Shown here one piece after another: positions 17,678-28,000 of a stretch of 39,329 nucleotides of DNA. This DNA is from Seminavis robusta. Taxonomy: Eukaryota > Bacillariophyta > Bacillariophyceae > Naviculales > Naviculaceae. The notes below the pieces were generated by a model that saw only the letters and a list, made by a program, of their open reading frames with translations, was not told where the DNA came from and ran no database searches. How positions within the stretch are numbered: position 1 is the first letter of the stretch; the number at the start of each line of letters is the position of its first letter. Position numbers and translations under genes: made by a program. The stretch lies in NCBI GenBank assembly GCA_903772945.1, contig CAICTM010001034.1, forward strand, positions 1 through 39,329, in the 5' to 3' direction.

Positions 17678-18893
17678 CCTCACCAGACTGACTCAAATGC
17701 CCCGCATCCATTCCTTGCCTTGCTGTACTGTGGTACCGAACCACTCTGTTGTCGTGTTGTACAGTCGTACCCAATATCATTTGCGCCTTTCGATGTGGTC
17801 GTGTTAAAAATGGTGATGTGCTTTGCTGCCGGTTTCCGCAGGGGGTGGTGGCAATGAGGCTGTTGAGGCTTCATTCGGAACTCTTGTCCTTTTGTCTTTG
17901 ATAGTTCGGGAGCTACATGTAGTTCGGGTAATACAGGCGTACAGCGTACGTATACCAGTAGGGTCACACGTTTACTAAAGCATCATGATGTGAATAATAA
18001 GCTTTACCATATCTACCTTATACTGGTACCATAAATCTGAAGCTGGCTTCTGAATTCGGTAGACATGTATGTTTTGCCCTCTACTAGAGAACCCTCACGT
18101 GTACAGTCCAGTCTGTATTGCCCCCTCCTCCCCGAAGTTGAGTTTTACTAATCTGGATGGAGTATTTTAGAAAATAGACTATTTTAATGGAGGCATCCAG
18201 AAAAAAAAGCAAGATGAATGGGCAAGATCCCACTGGCGTGCTGACTGTCTAAGCGAATAAAGTAGCTGCCTGGAAAAAGGAAAGTCAACTTGAGAGGAAT
18301 GCCAGAAATAAAAGGCAAGATAGATCTATTTGCTTCTAAGCAGTACTGAATTTCATATAGTAAAAGGATGTTTAGAAGCCAAATTGTCTAAGTATTTCAA
18401 TTGTGTTAAGTAAATTATTGCTTCTTGCCAACATGCCCAGGAAGCCTTCCGGGGTAAGTTGGAAGGTTGATTTGGCTGACGTGTCCATTCGTGCAAGAAA
18501 GCCTCGATATTTTTGCCCTAAGTAGCCTGCCAGTGGGATCTTTCCCATCCATCTTGCTTTTTTTTCTGGATGCTCCCAATTAAATAGCTATCTAGCTAGC
18601 TACTGAGTATCATAGATCTACAGTGTACCGGACGTGCTCTGAAATAAAGTTGAAAGTTATTGAAACTGGGCAAGAATCGTGGTAATTTCACCGAAATTGT
18701 TAGTTTCACGGAAATAGAAACGGCATTGAAAACCCCAACCTCTTTGACGCTCGTGACTAATCAGCTTTCGTGACTGTTTCAATAACAACGGCCTTTTATT
18801 TTAAAATTATATGGGGGTTTAGAGTAGGGAAATTACCCACGGCCTTTCATTCTTCTTCTCGTTCAGGCACGTTGGAGCACGGAGAAACAAGCA
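17678..18893. other. Intergenic region with a MITE
   Basis: Between the cyclase start and the LRR-like pseudogene. It is AT-rich and includes the inverted-repeat element at 18189-18576. It has the sequence TTTAGAGTAGGGAAATTA near 18817-18834, found inverted near 31380-31398. No gene is supported; the frame at 17680-17967 (minus) has no domain. Confidence 0.5.
18189..18576. mobile_element. MITE-like element with about 48-bp terminal inverted repeats
   Basis: The left end 18189-18236 begins GGAGGCATCCAGAAAAAAAA and ends GATCCCACTGG. The right end 18530-18576 is its near-perfect inverse, differing at a few positions. Weaker complementarity extends outward into ACTATTTTAAT and its counterpart. 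The interior of about 290 bp has no coding capacity. This is the form of a non-autonomous DNA transposon. Target-site duplications cannot be fixed by eye. Confidence 0.8.
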
Positions 18894-20419
18894 ATGATGG
18901 AAGCATCAACCCTCTTTGCCGCTCTTGATAACCCTGTGCCCACCAGCAACTGGACTGTATCGAAGCATCAGCCATTAGAAATGGTTTGATGGCAAAGGCT
19001 GATTTGGAAACTGTCAAAACTTTCTACGAGTTCCATCCAGAAGCACTAACGGAAGAGCTGTTCATGAATGTCCTCAAATGCGGTGCTAAACCAGGAGTAG
19101 TTGGTTTTCTTGCCACAAAGTGTCCTGGATTGGTAAATAAGAAGGCCTTTAGATTTGCTGTGGATCAAGGACCAGGACTTGGTAGACCCACTGAAAGTGA
19201 AGTCATTACCATGGCTAATATCAATCCAGAAATACTGATGCCCAAAGGTCCATATTACTTGCTTCCACTTCCTTTGATTTCAGTCTTGAACTGGAAATAC
19301 AGCCTTCAATTGACCCAAAGCCTCTTCAAAAGGATTGCAGGAAAGACACCCAAAGTCAATTTGCCTACAAACACAATTGATGGTATCTAAAGTGTTGCTC
19401 CGTGGGTTGCCGTTGATGAAAATGCCAGCACAAAACGGACAGCAATGGATATGGAAGCAGTGTTGGGCATGGCACCAGTGCTGGACAGCAAGGACATAAA
19501 ATGTATTGTCAGCGGGTGTGCTGATTGGGAAGTGGGTGGATTTTTGGAATTTGTCCGCAAAATCCTCTCAAATCAGAGCGTAGAGATTCTCGTACTCAGA
19601 TTCCCTGAACCTTCCCAAGACCAACATGGAAAATCAGCAGGGTTCAACTCAGGTGCATTCCAGCAGCTGCTGCCAAAATGTAAAATCCAAGAGGTTTATG
19701 TTTCTCCACGTTCAAACAATCCACTGGCTTTTGATTTCCTGGAACATTGCTTGGGAGGGATGCCTTGTCTGAAACAGATGTCTATAAAGCTCCAAACTGA
19801 TGTTGACGAGGCATCAGCAATGATCAGCAATTTCCTCTGCAACAACTTCTTACTGGAGGCATTGACAATCCGGGCAACAAGTGACACATCAGCAAATGGG
19901 TTGGATCCAATTCTCAATTCGCTGCACAGCAATCATACCCTCCAAGAATTCTACTACTGCCAACTGAATATGCAACCGGACAAGTTCAAGAGATACCATG
20001 AAATTTTAGCAAGTATTCTCCTGAGGTCCAATACAACTTTACATGGTGCGGGACTTTGTGATGGCTGCACAGATGAAAATCTGAATGGAACCCTCTGCAG
20101 TGAATTGCATCCAAGCCAACACTTGCTGCCTTTCTACACAACCCTCAATTTTCTGGGCCGCAAAAATGCATGTGTACCAGAAACCACCACAGCTGGATTT
20201 GTAGATCTGCTGGTGGAGGTGCAAGAGAATACAATTTATCTTGATGCTGTGGAGGGAGAGCAAAATCACCCCACCACAGATGACGATGTTTTCAATATGC
20301 TTTATGGACTTTTGCATGAAAACCCAGGCAAATGGAGTCATCCAAGTAGCAACTCACAAGACAGCAGCACAAAGAATGCTGCTTGTGGAATCAAACGAAA
20401 GCACAGCGCCATGTCTTGA
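18894..20419 (+). pseudogene. Leucine-rich (RNI-like) repeat protein pseudogene
   Basis: The frame starts at ATG 18894 (MMEASTLFAALDNPVPTSNW) and shifts by one base near 18952. It continues through CIEASAIRNGLMAKADLETVKTFYEFHPEAL, then hits an in-frame TAA at 19388-19390, and resumes in the same frame to 20419. The second part has helical and leucine-rich stretches like diatom ribonuclease-inhibitor-like LRR proteins (LEALTIRAT..., LNSLHSNHTLQEFYY). A later LPFYTTLNFLGR motif and an MLYGLLHENPGKW segment match what I recall as a conserved diatom C-terminal pattern. The lost base plus stop suggest a recent pseudogene; the downstream part is otherwise intact. A downstream ATG at 19445 could still give 324 residues if transcribed. 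Confidence 0.7.
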
Positions 20420-21027
20420 TGACTGGCTGCCTTATCCTGTAGATGGATTTGCATGCCAATTTCTTCTTCTATTAAGTTCAGCCTGCAAAGGATTCAGTGC
20501 TGACTTTTGATTACTAGGAGCACGGCACAATTATTTGCTACTCAATTAGTAGCCTGTTTTCTCTTCAATCCAGGTCACTGCCCCCCACGGCACACTTTTC
20601 TAGTCCGCGGGCAATGCAGAGCTGCTGGCTGAGGCTTCGTGTATGAACTTTGGTAGTAAGGTAACTGGCAACCATCCCAGGAAACAAAGGGCGGACAATA
20701 GATCTAGGAAGTTCCCTACGGTATCTACTTCCCACTACCGCCGCCGATTCGATTGAATTACAGCTGAGGAACATGCATCGCTTTCTGCGTGTGAGTCAAC
20801 AGCGTTGCTTATTGGGGACCGAATGATGCGTCTGCGGCTCCAACATGCATCGCAGAACCAAGGCTACGAACCTTATCAACATGTAGCTTCGACGTACCGC
20901 TTGTATGAATGAATCAATAGCCTAATGCATTATAAACTAAACTCTAAAGTTGCCCACCAATACGTTCAGTGCGACTTGCCGGGCAGGAGCTCTACTGGAT
21001 TTTCTTCATTCCATTCCGTCCTCTACT
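20420..21027. other. Intergenic region
   Basis: Downstream of the LRR-like pseudogene and of the TFIIE-alpha gene (convergent 3' ends). Only short unconvincing open frames; I see nothing notable in it. Confidence 0.45.
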
Positions 21028-22636
21028 CTAACCATCCTCCCACTCGACATTGTTGTCTTCGGCATCCGTCACGACGGCCGTCGGCGACGTTTTGTTGGGA
21101 CTGGTTCCACCCGGCCCTGCCTCCTCTTGCAATCTCAGAATCTTGGCTTGTCGCCCCATTTCCGTCTTGTACTGCGATTGAAAGGCTGCCTTGCGCATTT
21201 CATCCGTCAATTGAAGCACGTCTTCTGTATCGTACGCCAACACGAGACCTCGAATCTCTTCCTCGTCTTCCATATTGTCGTCATCTAATTCATCTTCTTT
21301 GAGCGCTTCCGCCATCAATCGAGTCTTGCCCTTATCTTCCAGATTCGCCCGTCCAATGTTATCTTCCAAAAAATCCAATCCACCCGTCGCATTGAGTTTT
21401 CTCCGTTTCTTGCCGGCTTTTTCGGCCGCCGCTTGAGCTTCTGCTTCCTCTCTAGCTTTTTGTTCCTTTTCTCGTTGTTGCACGACATGCAAGGGGAGAC
21501 TGGGGCCGACCCGACTGGCGGCGGCATCCAGCAACTTTAAGCGTCGTCGTCGTTTGGTAGCGAGTAGATTGGCCCGGGCGCCGCCGCCCTTTTCCACCGA
21601 AAAGGCAATTTCATTGCCCATGGCATTTTTGAGAAACGTCAAGTCATCGTCGGTTCCTTCGGCCGAGCGACGACCGGCTCCCACCAAATAATTCTTGGCA
21701 GATTTGGCCGAATCGGCAACCCCTTGTTGCTCGAGTTTCCGAGCCTTGATTCCGGCGGTTCGACCAGTTCCTGCCAACCGTTTGGATCCAATGCCGAGGG
21801 CAAAGTTTTCCGAAGGTAGATTGGATGTAATGGGACTTTTTCCCTTTCCTCTTACTTTTTGTAGCAAGTCGTATATTCCATTTCGAATTTGATGATTGCC
21901 AATGGTTTTGCCAGACAACTGTACCGTGACTCGTCTGCGATGTCAATTAGAAAATGGAAGGAAAAAGACCCAACAAAAAGACCAACACAAAACAAAAGTG
22001 AGATCACACCACAGTGAATATCAATTCTTTCTCGATACAAATGCATAAACAGTGTGCACTGACATACCTCAGATTGTCGACTGCTTCTTTGAGATGTCGT
22101 GAATTGTCAACTAGATGCAGCGTGTAATCGGTCTTGGGAGGAGCATTTGGATCATTTTCGAAACTCATGGCACATTCTTGACACAAGAACAATCCCGATG
22201 TGAAATCCACAACTTGCTGTGCTTCTTCTTCCGTGTATCGTCCATTGCATCGTTTGTCCTTGTATCCCGGACAGAGGTAAAAGCTGGAACTCCGCGCCCT
22301 CAATTCGGCCGCTTCCAATTGTTTTCGTAAGAGATGCAATCGAAAGCGAATGGTATGCACGGCGTGATTGTAGTCAATGTACCAGAATTTGGTTGCCTGC
22401 GAACCACCTTGTGCTAAATCGTCCACCGTTTCGCTCTTGACCAAGTGCTCTTCTTGCAAAAACTGAAGCGTCGCTCGCAGTTTTTTCGCCGGCAGACTCA
22501 ACCGTGGGGCCATGTCATCGTCGCGCAGAAATTTATCGCGAATCAATACATCGATCAAGCAAATTGCATCGTCGTCGTAAAACGCACGAGCCACAGTCGC
22601 AATCAACGCTTCGGCGTACACCGTCAAGTCGGACAT
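21028..22636 (-). CDS. Transcription initiation factor TFIIE subunit alpha, two exons, 491 aa
   Basis: General RNA polymerase II factor that recruits and regulates TFIIH at the promoter. Exon 1 is 22068-22636 and exon 2 is 21028-21934; the intron 21935-22067 (GTATGT...CGCAG) joins ...VDNLR to RVTVQLSGKT. The N-terminal winged helix covers about residues 10-90 (LIDVLIRDKFLRDDDM, LRATLQFLQEEHLV). It is followed by the family's FWYIDYNHAVHTIRFRLHLLRKQLE and a zinc-ribbon region with CPGYKDKRC...FLCQEC. The first Cys pair has an unusually long spacing (C-x7-C instead of C-x2-C). The C-terminal half is basic, then acidic, as in other TFIIE-alpha proteins (ending DNNVEWEDG). Divergent from the 7TM receptor gene. 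Identification is secure. Confidence 0.92.
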
Positions 22637-23118
22637 TGTTTACTATAGCAGTGGGATGGTTCCGCCAAAAGATGCCAAATGACTGACTCCTAGTAGACCA
22701 AGCGACCAATTCAGAACCAACGCCTCCTCTTCTCTGACCAATAAACGGTGTCCACCTAATCTAGGCGAGGCACACGAGATAGTAGACCAACTGTCGACAA
22801 CAACAGTCAGCCACAGCCAGATTTGCTTGGGAGACGGTGGTCTTCGACGGTCGGAACGTCAGAACTGTGATGGTTGTTGTGTGGCTTTTGATGAGAAGCG
22901 GAAGAGACGTTTGGTGGCTGGAAGCAGCTCTGCTGTTTTCATTTTGGCAGGGTCACAAAATGCTCAGAAACAAGAACTTTTGCATCCGGGCTGCATGGCT
23001 GCTTCGTGTGGGGCACCATGGAATGGCTGCGAACTGATGATCGATGAAGGCAGCCACAGCGTCAAGTGGCTGCGTCAAAACTCGACGCAAATAAAATAAT
23101 AACAACCAACAGCATATC
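22637..23118. promoter_or_regulatory. Divergent promoter region between TFIIE-alpha and the 7TM gene
   Basis: About 480 bp between two outward-facing genes, so it holds both promoters and 5' UTRs. A plus-strand open frame at 22827-23099 ends just before the receptor ATG but has no family resemblance and is probably 5' UTR. No core promoter motif is certain. Confidence 0.45.
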
Positions 23119-24441
23119 ATGATAGAGCCCAAGTACAGTGAGATCCAGCTCAAAGCTTTGGGACTAATCACCTACCTTCCTGCATCCTTGTCATTGGTGG
23201 GGTCCATCAGTATCGTCTATTCCATTCTTTCCTCCCACTACTACCGGAGACAACAGAGAGCAAGGTCTAAAACATATGATAGAATCATGCTGGGATTGAG
23301 TTGCATGGAAGCCACCTGTGCACTTGGATTGCTCGTGTTTGGATCGTGGGCCGTCCCACAAGAAGCGAGTGCTTTGTCCTACGGTGCCAGCGGGACTACG
23401 GCAACGTGTGAAGCGGCTGGTGTCTTTACACACATTTTGTTTGGTACGATGATGTACACTGCCATGCTGGCACTCTACTTTTGTTTGCGAGTCAGATTCC
23501 AACTCAAAGAAGAATTCATTGCCCGCAGAATAGAGCCCTTTTTACATGCCGTTCCCATTTTGATGGTTGTGGTATTCTGTGTGGTGGGCCTCACAGGTGG
23601 ATACTTTAATCCGTTGCCTACCGTGGCGGGGAATTGTTGGTTCCGGGATTATCCTCCCAATTGTTCTTCCGATCCCAATGTGGACTGTATACGGGGGGAG
23701 AACTTTAAACCCATTGCCAGAGTAGCCGCGACCGGTGTGATACTCTTTGCCTTTTTGATTATTGTCATTTGCATGGCATTGATTCTGGCCCAAGTCATGG
23801 TGCTCGAGTATAGACTGCGCAAATATGCTCATCAGGGCGCCGCTCACAACAGCACGCGACAATGGAAACGGACCAGAGAAGTGGGATTGCAAGCTCTACA
23901 ATACATTGGATTCTTTTTTCTTTGTGGGATCTGGGCCGTGATTCTCCAGCTCCTGCCAGCACCGACATTCCCCATTGTCTTTTGCATGAAACTAATGACA
24001 CCCCTGCAAGGAATGTTCAATGCCATTATCTTTTGGAATCGCAAGAAAACGGAAAACTTGTCAAGATCCTCTAGAAGGACAAGTTCCTCCAAAAGAAGTT
24101 CCATCCGAACGAGTATCCTGCGCAAGCTGCAGGCAGAGTTGCAAGTCCAGACGGGACAATCTCTAGAGGAGGCATCCAATAATAGTAATGGCATCGTGAG
24201 AGATACAGAAATGGGGGGACCCGAAACTGATGAAAATGATTGCTCCTTTCATTGTGAGGAAGAGGTGAACCAGGAGGACAAGACAAACCGGGATTCGGTA
24301 CAGTTGCAAATGCAGGTTGATTCTCACTCCGTTGGATCATCTATAAAAGATCAGAATGATGGCCGGAGAGATCCGGAAAAGGGAGACGCAGCAAATAATG
24401 ATGAAAATGATTGCTGCTTTCAGTGTGAGGAAGAAGAGTGA
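23119..24441 (+). CDS. Seven-transmembrane receptor, cAMP-receptor-like GPCR, 440 aa
   Basis: Seven hydrophobic segments lie at about residues 16-38, 55-79, 99-125, 142-163, 203-229, 258-280 and 284-306. The short N-terminus, Cys97 before TM3 and Cys173 in the second extracellular loop fit a disulfide as in GPCRs. The TM1 start LITYLPASLSLVGSISIVYSI and the basic loops resemble the slime-mould cAMP receptor-like family. The ligand is unknown. The cytoplasmic tail is Ser/Arg-rich, then has an acidic tandem repeat containing DENDC-F-CEEE. The stop at 24439-24441 falls inside the second repeat unit; a third unit follows in another frame to 24635. ATG 23119 is chosen because it directly precedes the hydrophobic core and no earlier ATG fits. 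Confidence 0.85.
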   Translation: MIEPKYSEIQLKALGLITYLPASLSLVGSISIVYSILSSHYYRRQQRARSKTYDRIMLGLSCMEATCALGLLVFGSWAVPQEASALSYGASGTTATCEAAGVFTHILFGTMMYTAMLALYFCLRVRFQLKEEFIARRIEPFLHAVPILMVVVFCVVGLTGGYFNPLPTVAGNCWFRDYPPNCSSDPNVDCIRGENFKPIARVAATGVILFAFLIIVICMALILAQVMVLEYRLRKYAHQGAAHNSTRQWKRTREVGLQALQYIGFFFLCGIWAVILQLLPAPTFPIVFCMKLMTPLQGMFNAIIFWNRKKTENLSRSSRRTSSSKRSSIRTSILRKLQAELQVQTGQSLEEASNNSNGIVRDTEMGGPETDENDCSFHCEEEVNQEDKTNRDSVQLQMQVDSHSVGSSIKDQNDGRRDPEKGDAANNDENDCCFQCEEEE

Positions 24442-24640
24442 ACCAGGACAAGACAAACCGGGATCCGGTAGAGTTGCAAGTACAGGTTGATTCCGTGGGA
24501 CCATCATCTCAAAAAGATCATCATGAGTACAGGAGAGATCCGGAAAAGGGGGAAGCAGCAAATGATGAAAATGATTGCTCCTTTCTAGAGGAAAGAGCGG
24601 GACCAGCAGACGACAAACCAGGATCCAGTCCATGAGCAGA
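24229..24640 (+). repeat. Tandem repeat in the receptor tail, about 2.5 units
   Basis: Units start at 24229, 24400 and 24564 with the landmark GATGAAAATGATTGCT. Spacings are 171 bp (57 codons) and 164 bp. The first unit keeps frame. The second carries a 2-base insertion at the GAAGAAGAG run that creates the receptor stop, so the third unit is untranslated or out of frame. Confidence 0.85.
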
Positions 24641-25052
24641 CGATCTGAGAGCCCTCGCAGCAGAAAGGGAGGCACCAAAAGGGAACGGAAGGACTGGAAA
24701 TAAACTCGCTGGGGTTTTGATACTCTGGAGGGCGCAAACGATTGTAGCGAGCGACTTGTAACGTTGTGTGGCTTGTAGCGTAGCGGTAGTTGGGGAGATA
24801 AGGTCACCTTGATATATCCCACTACCGTAAACAGCGCTGTTGGCTTGTTCGGAAAGATCTTTGCCATTTCCTCTCAAGCAGCCATGGGGCCATTGGCACG
24901 GCTGACCATGTCGTGGATATTGGTATGATGTTCTATGCAATGCTATCCTCTTAGGAATGTGGCAATGTGGCCTCCATTCATACCTCAACGTAGAGCCGAA
25001 GTTAGAATAAAGAACTTGAAGGAAACCAAAAACAATCAAAAGATCCCGAAGG
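24442..25052. other. Intergenic region between receptor and helicase
   Basis: It contains the end of the receptor tail repeat (to about 24640), then a spacer of about 400 bp that should hold the helicase promoter. The minus-strand open frames here mirror the repeat and are not credible genes. Confidence 0.45.
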
Positions 25053-28000
25053 ATGTCGTCCCGTCGTCGCGTTATTAAGAAAACAAGAGATTCTGATGAT
25101 GGTTTTGAATGGGGTGGAGACGAGGAATTGAGTGAGAATCACGAAGGATCCGACTTTGAAGAGGAGGAACCAGTGAAACCAACAAAGAAGAAACGTCCCG
25201 TTCCTACACGCAGCAGCACTAGAGAAAGGAAGAAGTATGTAGCAGACTCCGAAGAAGACGAAGATTTAGATGAGGCCACCAAACCAGAGCCAACAAAGAA
25301 GAAGAAGAAGAAGACGAAGAAGGCTATAACCGAAGCCAACGAGGATGAAAACAACGTCAAGATGCCAGTGAAGTTGACAGGCAAAAGAAAGAAGTCACCT
25401 CAAAAGATACAGGAGTCAGAACCTCCCGCAAAAAAGCGTTCCCGGAATGTCAAAGAGGATGGTTCTGGTGCCGACACGGACGAAGCCAAAAGATTGACAA
25501 AGAAACATTTCAATGGAACCATCACGGTTGCTATTACTGGAGCACGCGAAGGCGACATGGTGGAAGGATGCGCTGCGGATACGCAGAATGTGGTTTTGCG
25601 AGTAGAGCAAGGCACTATTTCCGCCCCAGCTGGCATCAGACGCTCTGTGGAAGCTCACGAGGGCCGGGATGCTGTCGTGCAAATGATGGCCAAGCAGTTT
25701 GGCATGTCCGTTTCCCAGGCCAACATGAGATACAACGATTGCCCCGTGATCGAGAACGTCCGCAACAGTCAGCCCCTCGGACAAGCTTGCACCCATAGCG
25801 ACACTACGTGCGACTGCGAGCCGGCTGCTCGTTTTGTCATTCTCAATCAAGGAGTCTGGCAGAATTTTGCAGAGGAGCATGGTCATGGTGAGCAGCTGAA
25901 AGAAATGGTACAGCGAGGACTGGTCGTGTGTTATAAGGACATCCTACGCACAATGCAAACACCCGGACAACCCGGAGGCAAAACGCTCATCCTTCGACCA
26001 AAGCTGTTCAAGATTTGCGTCGGTCCAGTGACAGTTGACGAAACTACGCTGAAGGACAAGAATAAGATCGTTGACGCATCTGCATGGATCACCGCCGGGG
26101 ACAACGGAGCACCCCCAGAGACCAAAGTCTGGGAAATTGACCAGACCTTGTTTCGCTTGCCTGTCTCTGCCAGAAGCGCTCCAACCAAGGACGAGCTTGG
26201 TGCTCTGATTCTAAAGAGCTTGCAGGGTCTGATTCCAGAACGCTCTCTGTCTGAATTACTGGTGCAAAGCTGTATCGACGCGCTTCGGGCGCTCACGGTG
26301 GGAGGTCTCAAATCCTTGCTCCAAAAGGTGATCCGTTTTCATGCTGAACAGGTGGACTGCTCCTTGGTTATGGGCCCAGAAGCACCACCTTTACCTGTTG
26401 CCTTGGTAGCAGCCACATCCGCGGGACTCCTCTTTACCGAAGCTGGCAACTTTTCTCCTGAACTGCAGCTGTATACAAGGGGCTGCACGTCTGCCCTGAA
26501 ACGAATGGCTGTCATTCTTGTGGAAGATTCGTGGGTGCACGAGGCGGAATCGTCTGTGCTGGGGCTGTTGGCATTGGCTCTGGCAACACAACGCATGGCA
26601 GAATATCATCCCCCGCAATCTGTCGTTGTCGAAACGATGCGTCTAGCGGCCAAGGCGGCGCTCTCTCCATGTCTCATTGCCTGGCGCAAACAGGTTGCGC
26701 CTAAGAATCCAAAAACAGTGTCAGTGGACAAAGCCGGAATCCGCGCTCTGAAACAATCTGCCGTACTGTTAAGGATTGTCAAGAGCTTTCCTGGCGATAT
26801 GGATATGATGGACTCTGTCGCAGGGCTGGCCAAGACCAAGGGTTGTTTGACATTAACGCGGTGTCTCCCAGCGAATCGATTGTCGGTGATGCCTCTGTTT
26901 CATTGTGTCGACCAGCACACATACCGAGGTGTCGGGCACGTTGGTCCATCAGGGCCAACCTTTACCAAGAAGTTTCAGACCATCTTCGGTTCAACGACGG
27001 GCTTCAATCCGCGCCATGCAAGCAGCGAAGGGTTCGAGGCAAAGGCAGCGGTGAAGGAGACTCGGTTTGCTCAGCGATGTGTCGCAAGGTTTGCATTTCA
27101 CGTCCCCCTGGCTACGATTCCTGCCCAACCAGAGACTGTCACATTCCAGCTCTCGTTGGACTCCGGGACGCTTGCTGCCGCTGCGGGTCCGATCCCTGTC
27201 AAGATTAAGATTGGAAAGGCAACAAGAGAAGTGCTGGTGATTTTGGGTGTTCGGTGCCCCGAAGACGAAGTGGTCATGATGAAACCCGCAAGAGCGACCA
27301 GAGATTTGTTTGGTAGCTTGACGGACGAGCAACGCGCCAATGCCATCGCGGAGGCCCGCAAGCAAACTATCACAGCGCGCTCCCCGGTGCTCAAAAGTGC
27401 CAAGACGATATCGTTTCGTGACGGGTGCTGGCAGTTGGACGAGAAGCCATGGAACCCTCAGGAGGGGCGTACTCTCGTAGTTCCCTTGGTGGAGGAACCT
27501 GTCTGGGCCAGCGTTGATGGCGACGGTGTGGCTTCTGCTTTGAGATCGGACGCGGCCTTGGAGGAATCTTTGACGAAGAAGGCTCCGGCTGGTTTGGTGC
27601 CGGCTGCCGAAACGCTGATTGGAAAGCTGGCGGCAAGTGCTGGTGATGCCGTGACGCTACGAGCGATATCCATGCTTCGCCAGCAGTACGTGAAGGTGAC
27701 ACTCCCCACTCCCGCCCTTGACGGTGGTTTGGGCTCTGACCAGCTGGTCGCGTATAAGGGCGATTGGGAGGTATTCCGTTTACTAGCGTTGGTGGCTCGC
27801 TTCGCCCCTGGTGCCCTTCGCCCCGGCATTCCTCCGAATTTTGCGGTCGTTGACGCAAACCTGTTGCGCCTTGTTGAGCGATGGATGATTCGTGGCATGC
27901 GCGCGAAAGATGAGCAAGTTCTCACCACCAACAAGTGGGCGAACAACCCGCTCTGGAGGGGGATGGCCTCAGCGGAGCAAAAGCTCATGGAACACCAACG

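Noticed and set aside
20925..21302. Plus-strand frames at the 3' end of TFIIE-alpha
   Set aside because: They are antisense to the conserved acidic tail of TFIIE-alpha and have no features of their own.
22827..23099. Frame directly before the 7TM receptor
   Set aside because: No family resemblance, and it ends 20 bp before the receptor ATG; most likely 5' UTR.
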